Shown one piece after another: positions 1-9,457 of a DNA stretch of 64,000 nt. The notes under the pieces are model-generated. The model saw only the letters and a program-made list of their open reading frames with translations, did not search any database and was not told where the DNA came from. Position 1 is the stretch's first letter. Every line of letters starts with the position of its first letter. The DNA lies in assembly GCF_004761875.1 (NCBI RefSeq), contig NZ_SJEY01000005.1, positions 62,001-126,000 on the forward strand, given 5' to 3'. The DNA comes from Roseovarius aestuariivivens. Its GTDB lineage: Bacteria; Pseudomonadota; Alphaproteobacteria; Rhodobacterales; Rhodobacteraceae. A program made the position numbers and the translations under genes.

Positions 1-15
1 GCCCTAATCTACGGC

Positions 16-906
16 ATGAGCCATGTACTGCTTTCAGAAGATCACCTGATCCCGCCACCTGCACCGGCCGCGCTTCAACAGCATTCAAACTACGGCGCGG
101 CGTTGCGCGCACTTGGGGTTACGGTCAACCAGTTGCAAGCCGACGGCGCGACCGCGCTTCTGGTGCGGCGGCGGATCGGGCCGGTCGGCCTGTCTTGGTT
201 GCCACGCGGGCCGGTCATTGCGCAGGACGGCAACGCCGCAAGACTTCTTGATCACCTGCCGCGTGGAGTATCTGTGGCGATCTCCGAGACCGATCAAGCG
301 CTGAACACCTATCGCGCGGCGGGATTCCGCCCGATCCTTCAACCACGTCAGGTCGCCGAACTGAATCTTACGGCGTCCGTTGCTGCAAGAATGGCCGCTC
401 AGCACGGAAAGTGGCGAAATCGCCTGCGCCGTGCCTTGGATGGCCCGCTTCAGGTGAGCCATCGCCGTTTCGATCCGGTGCGCGATGTGCCGTTTCTTGC
501 CCTCGAAGACGCCCAAAGGCGGGAAAAACGCTACGCTGCCCTGCCCCGGGCTTTCACGCAGGCCTATGCTGCCACTGCGCCAGAAGCCACACGGCTTTTT
601 CTCGCACATCATCACGGAGAGCTTGCAGGTTTCGTCTTGCTTCTTCTGCATGCACCTGTTGCCACATACCACATTGGCTGGACGGGAACCTTAGGAAGAC
701 GCCTCGGCGCACACCCGCTCTTGTTGTGGCAGGCGGCAGGTTGGCTTGCGCAGGACGGATTCACGCGACTTGATCTCGGTTCCCTCGATCGCGACATGGC
801 ACCCGGTCTGGCACGGTTCAAACTCGGGTTCGGGGCGGCCTCCCGTCCACTCGGCCCGACGCTGTTGCGCCTACGGCGCCTCACCCCGGCCCGTGCCGCC
901 GCCTGA
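16..906 (+). CDS. GNAT/FemAB-like acetyltransferase
   Basis: A 296-residue protein resembling the GNAT/FemAB-like (BioF2-type) acyltransferases of alphaproteobacteria. The N-terminal part has the [14 protein letters not shown] pattern usual near the start of this family. The C-terminal half (about 150-270) has the aliphatic strands and the late LDLGSLDRD segment of a GNAT fold. It probably transfers an acyl or aminoacyl group, but nothing in the sequence reveals the acceptor. It sits 72 bases upstream of typA on the same strand. No clear ribosome binding site precedes the ATG and the frame is open to the left edge, so an earlier start outside the window cannot be excluded, although the family-like N-terminus argues for this one. 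Family is likely; substrate is unknown. Confidence 0.7.
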   Translation: MSHVLLSEDHLIPPPAPAALQQHSNYGAALRALGVTVNQLQADGATALLVRRRIGPVGLSWLPRGPVIAQDGNAARLLDHLPRGVSVAISETDQALNTYRAAGFRPILQPRQVAELNLTASVAARMAAQHGKWRNRLRRALDGPLQVSHRRFDPVRDVPFLALEDAQRREKRYAALPRAFTQAYAATAPEATRLFLAHHHGELAGFVLLLLHAPVATYHIGWTGTLGRRLGAHPLLLWQAAGWLAQDGFTRLDLGSLDRDMAPGLARFKLGFGAASRPLGPTLLRLRRLTPARAAA

Positions 907-978
907 GATCCTTTTCCCTCTGGCCATTCTGGCCCCATGGCGATAGGGGCCGTGCGAAACCAACCGAGGACGCATCGC

Positions 979-2799
979 ATGGACCTGCGTAATATCGCCA
1001 TCATTGCCCACGTGGACCACGGCAAGACCACGCTCGTGGACGAATTGCTGAAGCAATCGGGTGCCTTCCGCACCGGGCAAGCCGTTGCCGAACGCGCCAT
1101 GGACAGCAACGATCTTGAGCGAGAGCGCGGCATCACCATCCTCGCAAAGGCGACGTCGGTAGAGTGGAAAGGCACGCGGATTAATATCGTCGATACTCCC
1201 GGTCACGCCGATTTTGGCGGCGAAGTTGAGCGGATCCTGTCGATGGTCGATGGCGTGGTCTTGCTGGTGGATGCAGCCGAAGGTCCGATGCCGCAGACCA
1301 AGTTCGTGACGCAAAAAGCTCTGGCCCTTGGCTTGCGTCCGATCGTGGTGCTTAACAAGGTGGATAAGCCCGACGCTGAACCTGATAGGGCGCTTGACGA
1401 ATGCTTCGATCTTTTTGCTTCGCTTGATGCCAACGAGGACCAGCTGGATTTTCCGCATATGTACGCCAGTGGACGCTCGGGCTGGGCCGATCACGAGCTT
1501 GATGGACCGAGAAAGGATCTTTCGGCGCTGTTCGCCCTCATCGTGAACCACGTCCCGAAGCCCAAGCAGCTTGCGCATGTGGACGAGGATTTCCGCATGT
1601 TGGCCACCACCCTTGGTGCGGACCCCTTTGTCGGTCGCATCCTGACAGGACGGGTCGAGTCGGGCCGCCTAAAGGTCGGCGCGACGGTGCAGGCACTCAG
1701 CCGCGTGGGCCAGAAGATCGAACAGTTCCGCGTGACCAAGATCCAGGCATTTCGCGGCCTGCAACTGCAAGACATCGAAGAGGCAAGCGCCGGCGACATC
1801 GTCACGCTCGCCGGCATGTCCAAGGCGACCGTCGCCGACACCATCTGCGCCTTGGCCGTCGATACGCCCATCGCCGCGCAACCGATCGATCCGCCCACGA
1901 TTTCCGTCACGTTCGGCATCAACGACAGCCCGCTGGCGGGCCGCGATGGCAAGAAGGTTCAGAGCCGTGTCATCCGCGAACGGCTGATGAAAGAGGCCGA
2001 GACGAACGTGGCAATCAAGGTGACCGACACGCCGGGCGGAGAAGCCTTCGACGTCGCAGGACGCGGCGAACTGCAGATGGGCGTGCTTATCGAGAATATG
2101 CGCCGCGAAGGGTTCGAGTTGTCTATCTCTCGTCCCCGGGTGCTGATGCGCGAAGGGGATGACGGCAAAATGCTGGAACCTATCGAGGAGGTCACGATCG
2201 ACGTGGATGATGACCACTCCGGCGCGGTGATCGAAAAGCTGACCGGCCCCCGCAAGGGCGAATTGACCGAGATGAAGCCATCGGGCACCGGCAAGACCCG
2301 CATCGTCGCACTTGTGCCGTCGCGCGGTCTGATCGGCTATCACGGCGAGTTTCTGACAGACACGCGCGGCACTGGCGTGCTGAACCGGGTGTTTCATTCC
2401 TGGGCGCCACACAAGGGTCCGATCCCCGGCCGCCGCGCGGGTGTTCTTATATCGATGGAATCAGGGGATGCCGTGGCTTACGCGCTCTGGAACCTTGAAG
2501 AGCGCGGTCGGATGTTTATCGGCCCACAGGAAAAGGTCTATCAGGGCATGATCATCGGTGAGCACAGCCGCGAGAACGACCTGGAAGTGAATCCGCTCAA
2601 AGGCAAGAAGCTGACCAACGTACGCGCCAGCGGTACGGATGAGGCCGTCCGCCTGACCCCGCATGTGCAGATGTCTCTGGAACAAGCGATTTCCTATATC
2701 GACGATGATGAACTGGTCGAGGTCACACCCAACGTGATCCGACTGCGCAAGCGGCACCTTGACCCGCATGAGCGCAAGCGCGCGTCGAAATCCGCTTAA
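979..2799 (+). CDS. typA: Ribosome-associated GTPase TypA/BipA
   Basis: A translational GTPase of 606 residues, the usual BipA length. It binds the ribosome and supports 50S assembly and growth under cold or stress. The P-loop AHVDHGKTT is at residues 10-18, followed by switch motif RERGITI, the G3 motif [12 protein letters not shown] and the G4 motif NKVD. EF-G-like domains II, III and V follow, then the BipA-specific C-terminal domain. An earlier in-frame ATG at 937 would add 14 residues before MDLRNIAII; the 979 start matches the family N-terminus and is preferred. The gene stands alone in its transcription unit and is followed by a strong hairpin. Identification is very secure. Confidence 0.96.
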   Translation: MDLRNIAIIAHVDHGKTTLVDELLKQSGAFRTGQAVAERAMDSNDLERERGITILAKATSVEWKGTRINIVDTPGHADFGGEVERILSMVDGVVLLVDAAEGPMPQTKFVTQKALALGLRPIVVLNKVDKPDAEPDRALDECFDLFASLDANEDQLDFPHMYASGRSGWADHELDGPRKDLSALFALIVNHVPKPKQLAHVDEDFRMLATTLGADPFVGRILTGRVESGRLKVGATVQALSRVGQKIEQFRVTKIQAFRGLQLQDIEEASAGDIVTLAGMSKATVADTICALAVDTPIAAQPIDPPTISVTFGINDSPLAGRDGKKVQSRVIRERLMKEAETNVAIKVTDTPGGEAFDVAGRGELQMGVLIENMRREGFELSISRPRVLMREGDDGKMLEPIEEVTIDVDDDHSGAVIEKLTGPRKGELTEMKPSGTGKTRIVALVPSRGLIGYHGEFLTDTRGTGVLNRVFHSWAPHKGPIPGRRAGVLISMESGDAVAYALWNLEERGRMFIGPQEKVYQGMIIGEHSRENDLEVNPLKGKKLTNVRASGTDEAVRLTPHVQMSLEQAISYIDDDELVEVTPNVIRLRKRHLDPHERKRASKSA

Positions 2800-2809
2800 C
2801 CTCAAGGTC

Positions 2810-2831
2810 CGCGACGACACAGGTCGTCGCG
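2810..2831 (+). terminator. Hairpin after typA
   Basis: A perfect 9-bp inverted repeat (CGCGACGAC and GTCGTCGCG) with a 4-base loop starts 11 bases after the typA stop. It is GC-rich but not followed by a T-run, so it may be a weak terminator or an mRNA 3'-end stabiliser rather than a textbook intrinsic terminator. Confidence 0.55.
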
Positions 2832-2867
2832 CTTGCCCCGCCGGTTTGGTCACCCCATATATGATCC

Positions 2868-3548
2868 ATGCTGAAGTTCACCCCGATCCTTCTGGCGCTC
2901 GCCTATGCTTTCGTAATGTATCATTTCTCGTCGTGGCGCACGCGACGAGAGCTTGACGAGCGATCGACCGAACTTGCCGATCCGCGGCTCAAGGCTCTGA
3001 CGGACAGGCTTGCGTCTGCGCTCGATGTGCCGCGTATCAAAGTGCATATCTACGAGATTGACCCGGTGAACGGTCTCGCGGCACCTGACGGTCGCATTTT
3101 CATAACTCGCGGTTTTTACCGAAAATTCCAGAATGGAGAGGTCACTGGCGAGGAAATGGCGAGTGTCATCGCTCATGAACTGGGGCATGTGGCGCTCGGT
3201 CATTCGCGGCGGCGCATGATCGACTTTTCCGGGCAGAACGCCCTGCGAACGGCGTTGGCGATGATCCTGTCGCGATTTCTGCCCGGCGTGGGCGTCTGGA
3301 TTGCAAACGCGGTGACGTCTTTGCTAGCAGCGCGACTGTCGCGCGGAGATGAATACGAGGCCGACGAATATGCCGCCGCACTGCTGACCAAGGCCGGCAT
3401 CGGCACCGGGCCGCAAAAATCGCTTTTCGAGAAACTCGAGGCGCTAACAGCATCGCGTGCGGGCGCGATGCCCGCTTGGCTGATGTCGCATCCGAAGACA
3501 GAAGAACGCATCGCGGCCATCGAAAAACTGGAAGCCCGCTGGGGTTAA
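2868..3548 (+). CDS. M48-family membrane-associated zinc metalloprotease
   Basis: A 226-residue M48 peptidase (HtpX/Ste24/BepA-like). The zinc site HELGH is at residues 103-107, and the third ligand is E162 in the SRGDEYEAD motif. A hydrophobic N-terminal segment (about 4-19) and a second one around 124-156 suggest membrane attachment. The protein is shorter than HtpX and lacks TPR repeats, so it is better described as a generic M48 protease involved in protein quality control. It lies between typA and a transporter-like gene with no sign of operon coupling. Catalytic residues are intact. Substrate and topology are inferred only. Confidence 0.85.
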   Translation: MLKFTPILLALAYAFVMYHFSSWRTRRELDERSTELADPRLKALTDRLASALDVPRIKVHIYEIDPVNGLAAPDGRIFITRGFYRKFQNGEVTGEEMASVIAHELGHVALGHSRRRMIDFSGQNALRTALAMILSRFLPGVGVWIANAVTSLLAARLSRGDEYEADEYAAALLTKAGIGTGPQKSLFEKLEALTASRAGAMPAWLMSHPKTEERIAAIEKLEARWG

Positions 3549-3621
3549 GCCGGTGCTCGGCCTTAATTTAATGCCGGTCGCGCCCTAATTTTTCCGCCAT
3601 TGCACGTCAGGGTCCGGGCAA

Positions 3622-3636
3622 CGAATTCCCAATTCG
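3622..3636. promoter_or_regulatory. Palindrome overlapping the translation start region of the next gene
   Basis: A perfect inverted repeat, CGAATT-CCC-AATTCG, ends 10 bases before the ATG at 3647 and overlaps the likely GAGG ribosome binding site. It could be an operator or a small hairpin that masks the binding site. No regulator can be assigned. Confidence 0.35.
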
Positions 3637-3646
3637 AGGCCATAAA

Positions 3647-5854
3647 ATGCAGGCGACAGGCACGACCCAGACCGCGGACCGTTCGGCTCTTCTCATCCCG
3701 GCGCTGTTCATTGCGACCATTTTCCTGAGCGCGTCTCTGTTGTTCTTCGTACAGCCGCTTTTTACGAAAATCGTGCTGCCGCAGATCGGCGGTTCGCCGG
3801 CGATCTGGACCACGGCGATGCTGTTTTTCCAGACAACGCTTATTGCGGGATACCTTTATGCGCACCTTCTGACCGGCCGCCTTCCGGTGCGCGCGCAGGT
3901 CTGGGTGCATCTGGCGGTTTGGGCTGTCGCGCTCGTTTCGCTGCCGCTGGCCATTCCGGCGGCGTGGTCCTTCGATCCCGAAGGCAGCGCCGTCTGGCAG
4001 ACGCTGCTTTTGTTTGCCGCCGGCGTCGGTCTTCCCTTCTTCGCGCTTTCGGCGAATGCACCGCTTATCCAGTTCTGGTACGGACGCTCCGGCGGGCCGT
4101 CGGCTCACGATCCCTATTTCCTGTATGGAGCCTCCAATCTTGGGTCGCTCGCGGCGCTTTTGGGCTTTCCGCTGGTGGCGGAGCCGCTGTTCGGTGCAAC
4201 CAGCATCGGACTGGGCTGGGCCGCGGGCTATATCGCGCTCGGCGCGTTTCTGCTTTTGAGCGGGTTTTGCGCACAGGGGCCCGCTGCAATTGCCCCGGTG
4301 GCCGATCGCCCGGCAGCCGAACGACCGGGGATGCGGCGCATCGCCTACTGGGCCTTCTTGGCCTTCATTCCGTCTTCGCTCATGCTTGCGGTAACCTCGA
4401 AAATCAGCCTCGATCTGGGATCGTTCCCACTGATCTGGGTGGTGCCGCTAGCGCTCTATCTGCTCACCTTCGTGCTATCCTTCTCCAACCGTCGACTGAT
4501 GGGCGAAACGCCTTTTCGCATCGTGACCGCGCTGGTCCTTGTGTTCATGGGCCTCAGCTTCTTCGGTCTTCTTGGGCGCACGCTCGACTGGACGTCGGTG
4601 GGTCTACTGATCGTCGGCTTCTTCATCGTCGCGCTTTTCGCGCATCGCAAACTTTACGAGGCGCGGCCAGACGCGGCGTACCTTACCACTTTCTACCTGA
4701 CCATGTCGGTAGGCGGCGCGCTTGGCGGGCTGTTCAATTCGATCATTGCACCCGTCATATTCGACACGCTTCTCGAAGCAGGTGTCACGGTGGTGCTTGC
4801 CGGTCTATTGCTTCTCAAACTGGACGGGCGTGAGATGCCCCTGCCCCGCGCGCTTCTTCGCGGCGCCGCAATCGGGCTGGCGGCGGCAATCCCCGCCAAT
4901 CTCATCGCCCTTCTGGTCGTGGCTGAGAATTGGACCAGTACGGTTCTCTTTCTGCTTCTGGGCGGGGTGATCTGCTTGCATGTCCTGCGGCGCGATGCGG
5001 TGCAGCTTTATGCCGCCACGGTCATGCTGTTCGCTATTGGGGCGCTCCACTTGCCAGAAACCTCTCTGCTGCGCGACCGCAGTTTCTTCGGCACGCATAT
5101 CGTCGCCGAGGAAAAAGGTATGCGGATCTACGGCAATGGAACCACGGTGCATGGTGCCCAAAGGCTGAGCGACGATAACAGCGCCCGCCCCGAACCGCTT
5201 TATTACTACCACGCGAACGGACCAATGGGTCAGGTCATGACATCAGAGCGCGCCGGCGATGCGAGCTCAGTCGGCATCGTCGGGCTCGGTGTCGGGTCGC
5301 TGGCGTGCTACGCACGTGACCATCAATACTGGCAGTTCTACGAAATCGATGCGCTGGTGGACAAGGTGGCCCGTACATCCGAGTATTTCCGCTTCGTGAA
5401 CACCTGCACACCGGACGCGCCCACCCATCTCGGTGACGCCCGTGTTGTGCTCGCCGCACAAGAGGAAGTGAAGTACGACATTCTCGTGATCGACGCCTAC
5501 AGTTCTGACTCGGTTCCGGTTCATCTGACCACGTTAGAGGCGGTGCAACTCTATATGGACAGGCTGGCCCCCGACGGGGTGCTCGTCTTCCATATCTCGA
5601 ACCGGTATTACAGGATCGATCGCCCACTTGGCCGTGCCGCTGCCGAACTGGGCCTCGTGGGCCGGTACCAGAACTACAAGGGCAACGCCTCGGTTGATCC
5701 GGGCGACACGGCCTCTGTCGTCGTGACCCTCAGCCGGTCGAAGGCCGCACTTGGCGATCTGTCGGAAGACCCAAGGTGGGAGCCGCTGCGCAATGATGGC
5801 GGTCGCGTTTGGACCGACGATTTTGCCAACCTCTTGTCAATCATGGAGCGGTAA
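3647..5854 (+). CDS. Fused multi-pass membrane protein / spermidine-synthase-like protein
   Basis: A 735-residue fusion. The first roughly 500 residues form about a dozen hydrophobic membrane segments. The last roughly 210 residues are a soluble Rossmann domain of the spermidine synthase class: the glycine-rich VGLGVGSLACY, an acidic strand end in FYEIDALV, the LGDAR motif and the IDAYSSDSVPVHL active-site-like loop. Such fused MFS/spermidine-synthase proteins are widespread in proteobacteria, but neither a transported substrate nor aminopropyl transfer has been firmly shown for most. The gene looks monocistronic. A palindrome overlaps its ribosome-binding region. Architecture is certain; function is open. 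Confidence 0.85.
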   Translation: MQATGTTQTADRSALLIPALFIATIFLSASLLFFVQPLFTKIVLPQIGGSPAIWTTAMLFFQTTLIAGYLYAHLLTGRLPVRAQVWVHLAVWAVALVSLPLAIPAAWSFDPEGSAVWQTLLLFAAGVGLPFFALSANAPLIQFWYGRSGGPSAHDPYFLYGASNLGSLAALLGFPLVAEPLFGATSIGLGWAAGYIALGAFLLLSGFCAQGPAAIAPVADRPAAERPGMRRIAYWAFLAFIPSSLMLAVTSKISLDLGSFPLIWVVPLALYLLTFVLSFSNRRLMGETPFRIVTALVLVFMGLSFFGLLGRTLDWTSVGLLIVGFFIVALFAHRKLYEARPDAAYLTTFYLTMSVGGALGGLFNSIIAPVIFDTLLEAGVTVVLAGLLLLKLDGREMPLPRALLRGAAIGLAAAIPANLIALLVVAENWTSTVLFLLLGGVICLHVLRRDAVQLYAATVMLFAIGALHLPETSLLRDRSFFGTHIVAEEKGMRIYGNGTTVHGAQRLSDDNSARPEPLYYYHANGPMGQVMTSERAGDASSVGIVGLGVGSLACYARDHQYWQFYEIDALVDKVARTSEYFRFVNTCTPDAPTHLGDARVVLAAQEEVKYDILVIDAYSSDSVPVHLTTLEAVQLYMDRLAPDGVLVFHISNRYYRIDRPLGRAAAELGLVGRYQNYKGNASVDPGDTASVVVTLSRSKAALGDLSEDPRWEPLRNDGGRVWTDDFANLLSIMER

Positions 5855-5882
5855 CCAGCGAGGCGGACGCACGCCCCCCGCG

Positions 5883-6422
5883 TCACGCGACTGCTTTTGC
5901 CAACCTCGGCAGGCGCGCTTTCTTCAATAGGGCCCGCATCTCCCACGGCTCACCGGAAAGACGGCGCGCCTCTTGCAGCACGGCCTGGCACACTTGCGTC
6001 ACCATGTCCGGATGCGCCTCGAATACTTGCCGCAAATAGCCGTCGGGATCAGCCCGACCTATTCCTTCTTCAGCAAGAATATGACGCGGAAAATCCCTCT
6101 TGTTGACTGTGAGGATCATGTCAGCAGACCCGGCGATGGCCGCCGCGAGGACATGGATATCGGAAGGGTCCGGCAACCATAGGCGCGCCTCAAGCGAGGG
6201 CGGCCAAGTGACCTCGGCCAAAGGCCAGTCGCGCTGCAGCAAGGCCGCCTCCGCCTCGGCCTGTATCACGCCTTCCGGCCCCAGCTTTTGCGCCGCTCGC
6301 CGCCATTCCTCTATGATCCGCGCCGACCAGAGTGGTGTGAATACGCCATGTTTCGCGACGCCCAACAGGATCTCCCGCATCACCGTCGGATAGATCACGC
6401 AGGTATCGAGCAGCGCCCTCAT
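5883..6422 (-). CDS. PIN-domain protein (predicted ribonuclease)
   Basis: A 179-residue PIN-domain protein starting MRALLDTCVIYP. Likely metal ligands are D6, E38/E39, D88 and D110, with the usual late strand MILTVNKRDF. The start overlaps the stop of the RlmI-like gene by four bases (ATGA), so the two are translationally coupled. A start further upstream would run far into that gene and lacks family similarity. No antitoxin-sized gene is adjacent, so this is not an obvious VapBC pair; pairing with an rRNA methyltransferase suggests an RNA-related housekeeping role (inference). Confidence 0.8.
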   Translation of the reverse strand: MRALLDTCVIYPTVMREILLGVAKHGVFTPLWSARIIEEWRRAAQKLGPEGVIQAEAEAALLQRDWPLAEVTWPPSLEARLWLPDPSDIHVLAAAIAGSADMILTVNKRDFPRHILAEEGIGRADPDGYLRQVFEAHPDMVTQVCQAVLQEARRLSGEPWEMRALLKKARLPRLAKAVA

Positions 6423-7615
6423 AGGCGAAAGAACAGCGCCTTGAGGTAGCCGGTTTCCGCCAGTTGAGGATGCAGCGGATGGTCCGGCCCCGCAAAGCCG
6501 GTATGGATCAACGGCCCTGTGCGACCCGCCCGCCCAATCCCGCGTACGCAGGCGGTGCGAAACTTGTCCAATGAAGCCGCATGCGAACACGAACAGAGCC
6601 CGAGGATGCCACCATCTGCCACAAGACCTGCGGCCAGGCGGGCAACGCGTTCGTAGGCGCGCAACCCTACATCCAGGCTTGACTTGTTCGGCGCGAAGGC
6701 TGGTGGATCACAAACTACGAGATCAAACTCGCACCCCTCCTCAGCCAATTGAGTCAGGGTGTCGAAGGCATCTCCACGCCGGATGGAGAATTGCGCAGAT
6801 CGATCCATGCGGGCTGCCCCTTCGGCGGCCAAGGTCAAAGCGGGCTCGGACCCGTCTACGGCCAGAACATCGCGCGCACCGGCGGCGAGACAAGCAAGAC
6901 CGAACCCGCCCACATGCGAAAAGACGTCCAGCACCCGCGCACCATGGGACAATCGTGCAGCAAAGGCATGGTTCGGACGTTGGTCGAAGAAGAGTCCGGT
7001 CTTCTGCCCCTCAACAAGATCGGCCATGTAGATGGCGCCGTTCATCGGCACGGGAATTGCGGATTGTGGTGCGAAACCTGCCAGAACGGCGTTTTGATCA
7101 TCGAGGCCTTCCAACAGCCGGGCCCGACCGGAGGCGTTCTTAAGAACGGTGGTCACGCCGGTCACCGCCTGTACCTGCGCGACGAGTTCCGGCAGCATCC
7201 GCTCGGACCAGGCCGCATTGGGCTGAATCACGACAGTGTCGCCGAACCGGTCGATCACCACACCGGGCAGGCCGTCACCCTCTGCATGGACGAGGCGATA
7301 AAAGGGCGCGTCGTAGAGCCGGTTCCGCAAGGCAAATGCCGCCTCAAGCCGCGCGCGCAGCCAAGCATCGTCGATCACAGCACCTATGTCGAGGTCGAGC
7401 ACGCGCGCCATTATCCGTGAGGCCGGCGTGACGGCCACGATCGCCAGCGGTTCCCGCGCGGCATCCTCGAGCAGCGCAATCGTACCTGACTCAAGATTCT
7501 TCGTGCGGCGGTCGGTGACGAGTTCGTTATCGAAAACCCAGGGGAAACCGTGCCGGATGGCGCGCGGTTGGCTCTTGGGTTTGAGGCGGATGACAGGCAA
7601 AGGGGACAGCGTCAT
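6419..7615 (-). CDS. rlmI: RlmI-like class I SAM-dependent 23S rRNA methyltransferase
   Basis: A 398-residue protein with an N-terminal PUA-like domain (about 1-75, including the HGFPWVFDNE motif typical of RlmI/RlmL-type enzymes) and a C-terminal Rossmann methyltransferase domain. The glycine-rich SAM motif follows VLDVFSHVGGFG, motif IV is CDPPAFAPNKSS, and the likely catalytic cysteine lies in LCSCSHAAS. E. coli RlmI makes m5C1962 in 23S rRNA; this orthologue probably does the same or a closely related methylation. It is first in a two-gene minus-strand unit with the PIN gene. The exact modified base is inferred from family only. Confidence 0.85.
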   Translation of the reverse strand: MTLSPLPVIRLKPKSQPRAIRHGFPWVFDNELVTDRRTKNLESGTIALLEDAAREPLAIVAVTPASRIMARVLDLDIGAVIDDAWLRARLEAAFALRNRLYDAPFYRLVHAEGDGLPGVVIDRFGDTVVIQPNAAWSERMLPELVAQVQAVTGVTTVLKNASGRARLLEGLDDQNAVLAGFAPQSAIPVPMNGAIYMADLVEGQKTGLFFDQRPNHAFAARLSHGARVLDVFSHVGGFGLACLAAGARDVLAVDGSEPALTLAAEGAARMDRSAQFSIRRGDAFDTLTQLAEEGCEFDLVVCDPPAFAPNKSSLDVGLRAYERVARLAAGLVADGGILGLCSCSHAASLDKFRTACVRGIGRAGRTGPLIHTGFAGPDHPLHPQLAETGYLKALFFRL

Positions 7616-7652
7616 GCCGTCCCCTTAAAGCCTTTGATCGGGCCCGAAAAGC

Positions 7653-8288
7653 TCAGAGTTGGTTCAGCGCGCCGATCAGCCCCAGATTGGTCGCCTGGTA
7701 TCCGCCCTCGCCCGAAAGCTCGGCCTGAATGACTTGGGCCAGACGCTGAGTGATGCGGTATTTTTGGGTCACGCCACGAGCTTCGGCAGCGATGGCCGCC
7801 TGACCACCCAGCCCTTTAAAATCGGCTTTGACGAAATGCGGCTCGCCGAGGGCAACACCGGTTTCGGGATTGCGCAGGACCATGTTGAACTGGATCGCGT
7901 GCACGCCGCCGATGGTATAGCGGGTCTTCTCGCTGAGCGCGTGAAAACGCGTGACTTCGACATCAAGAATGACCGGAACGAGGCCCGGCTTCATGGTCTC
8001 GACACCTTTGCGCAATGCATTCTCGACGATTGCCTTGACCTGAGCGTGACGGTCGCCGAGAGGATCTTCGCGCCAGACGATGTCGCCACCCGGGTAGTAG
8101 CGGTTCGCCTCGGAGACCTTGAGGCTCTTAGGCACGCTCACGCGGATGTCCTGTACGTTGTATGTCAGCTCGACCGGTGCGATATCGACCGCTGCGAGGG
8201 GCGCGTTTCGCGTCGCTGTCTCGACCGAGGCGCAACCGGAAACAGCGAGCCCCATCAGGGCGATTGCCATCATTTTCTTGACTGTCAT
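7653..8288 (-). CDS. Rhodobacteraceae lipoprotein (DUF6778-like)
   Basis: A 211-residue lipoprotein. The start at 8288 is supported by GGAGG five bases upstream (GGAGGAAAACATG). It has a basic N-terminus, a hydrophobic stretch and a lipobox ending VSGC, with the lipidated cysteine at about residue 19. The mature domain is mixed alpha/beta with no catalytic motif. It resembles a lineage-restricted family of unknown function found in Rhodobacteraceae. It is transcribed toward the rlmI-like gene, leaving a 37-base gap. It is likely anchored in the outer or inner membrane facing the periplasm. Confidence 0.75.
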   Translation of the reverse strand: MTVKKMMAIALMGLAVSGCASVETATRNAPLAAVDIAPVELTYNVQDIRVSVPKSLKVSEANRYYPGGDIVWREDPLGDRHAQVKAIVENALRKGVETMKPGLVPVILDVEVTRFHALSEKTRYTIGGVHAIQFNMVLRNPETGVALGEPHFVKADFKGLGGQAAIAAEARGVTQKYRITQRLAQVIQAELSGEGGYQATNLGLIGALNQL

Positions 8289-8507
8289 GTTTTCCTCCAC
8301 GGTCAAAGCCGCCAGATTTATTTGAGGAAACATGCCCGGAAAATAGGGCCGAATTTAGACAAACTCAGTGCGTCACCGTGTTCCTTCGTGATGAAAACGG
8401 GTCTGACAGACGCGGTTTTGATCGAAAATTTTTGCTCAAATGTGCAATTTCAGGATGTTTACGCAATTACTAAGTGCGTGTTTTACGTGTGCGAAGACAA
8501 TTTTCAG

Positions 8508-8528
8508 GAGCGCTGCAACAGCCCGCTC
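8508..8528 (-). terminator. Hairpin downstream of the LuxR-type regulator gene
   Basis: On the minus strand the regulator stop codon is followed after 11 bases by GAGC-GG-GCTG-TTG-CAGC-GCTC, a bulged 8-bp hairpin, then CTGAAAATT. It fits a weak terminator for the kinase-regulator unit. The flanking bases look superficially like a tRNA D-arm, but no complete tRNA can be folded. Confidence 0.4.
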
Positions 8529-8539
8529 TACCCAATCGG

Positions 8540-9457
8540 CTAAGCTCCATGCAAGGCGCGATCAGCCATAACCGCAGCCGAGGTTCGATTGTCTACGCCC
8601 ATCTTGTGAAAGATCTGCTCGAGATGCTTGTTGACGGTGCGCGCGCTCAGCGACAGGATCTCGGCGATATCCCGGTTCGTCTTACCGTGGGACAGCCATA
8701 ATAGCACTTGCGCCTCTCGCGCGGTCAGGTTGAAGGTTCTTGCCAGCCGCTCGTCCTCGGTGCCTGCCGTATCTTCCTTGATGCGCACCACGATCTCGCC
8801 CTGAACCTGCCCCAGATAGACAAGAGTCAGACGGTCGTTGGCATAAGGCTTTGCCGCCGACATCGGCTGTGAGCCAAGCCGCGAGAGCCACGTCTGCACC
8901 GCGGCGGTGGCGGCCCCGTTTTCGACGAGACCCGCCTCCGTCACGCGTTCGACAGCATTCGGTGTGCCCCAACTGACACGACCGTCCGTCGCGAAGGCGA
9001 CCACGGTTTGCCCAGCATATTGCAGCGCGGCGCGTGCCGACTGAATCGCGCGGGCGTTCAGCACATGGGTCGTGATCCGCGCCAGCAGTTCCTCGATAAC
9101 CACGGGTTTGGTGATGTAGTCCACGCCGCCCGCCTGAAGTCCGCGCAGGATATGCTCCGATTCCGACATCCCCGTCATAAAAATGACCGGCGCCGAGGTG
9201 GCATTTGGCGTGGCCTTGAGACGCCGGCACGTTTCGAAACCGTCGAGCCCCGGCATCACCGCGTCCATCAGGATCACGTCTGGCTGCACACGCTGAGCGA
9301 GCGCGATGCCCTCCTCGCCGGAGCGCGCCACAAGGACGGTCACGCCGTTTTCCTCCAAAGCGCGCGAGACCAGACCGAGGGTTTCGGGCGCATCGTCAAT
9401 CGCAAGCGCAATGAAGCGTCCCATGGCAATGGGATTGTGAGCTACGTCAGGCGGCAT
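8540..9457 (-). CDS. Response regulator: receiver + PAS-like + LuxR helix-turn-helix
   Basis: A 305-residue regulator. The receiver domain occupies about 14-130, with phosphoacceptor D65 in VILMDAVMPG and the acidic pair D21/D22 and the late lysine present. A middle region (about 140-235) looks like a degenerate PAS domain. The LuxR/NarL helix-turn-helix lies near the C-terminus (LTAREAQVLLWLSHGKTNRDI). The start at 9457 has an AAGGAG ten bases upstream and overlaps the kinase gene by 11 bases, so the two are cotranslated. It is the natural partner of the upstream hybrid kinase and the likely activator of the divergent amide operon (inference from context). Confidence 0.9.
   Translation of the reverse strand: MPPDVAHNPIAMGRFIALAIDDAPETLGLVSRALEENGVTVLVARSGEEGIALAQRVQPDVILMDAVMPGLDGFETCRRLKATPNATSAPVIFMTGMSESEHILRGLQAGGVDYITKPVVIEELLARITTHVLNARAIQSARAALQYAGQTVVAFATDGRVSWGTPNAVERVTEAGLVENGAATAAVQTWLSRLGSQPMSAAKPYANDRLTLVYLGQVQGEIVVRIKEDTAGTEDERLARTFNLTAREAQVLLWLSHGKTNRDIAEILSLSARTVNKHLEQIFHKMGVDNRTSAAVMADRALHGA

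Noticed and set aside
5883-6422. VapBC-type toxin-antitoxin pair
   Set aside because: No antitoxin-sized gene next to the PIN gene; its coupled partner is an rRNA methyltransferase.
8508-8545. Minus-strand sequence resembling a tRNA D-arm and anticodon stem (GGTAGAGCGGGCTG)
   Set aside because: No matching acceptor stem or T-arm; better explained as a hairpin after the regulator gene.
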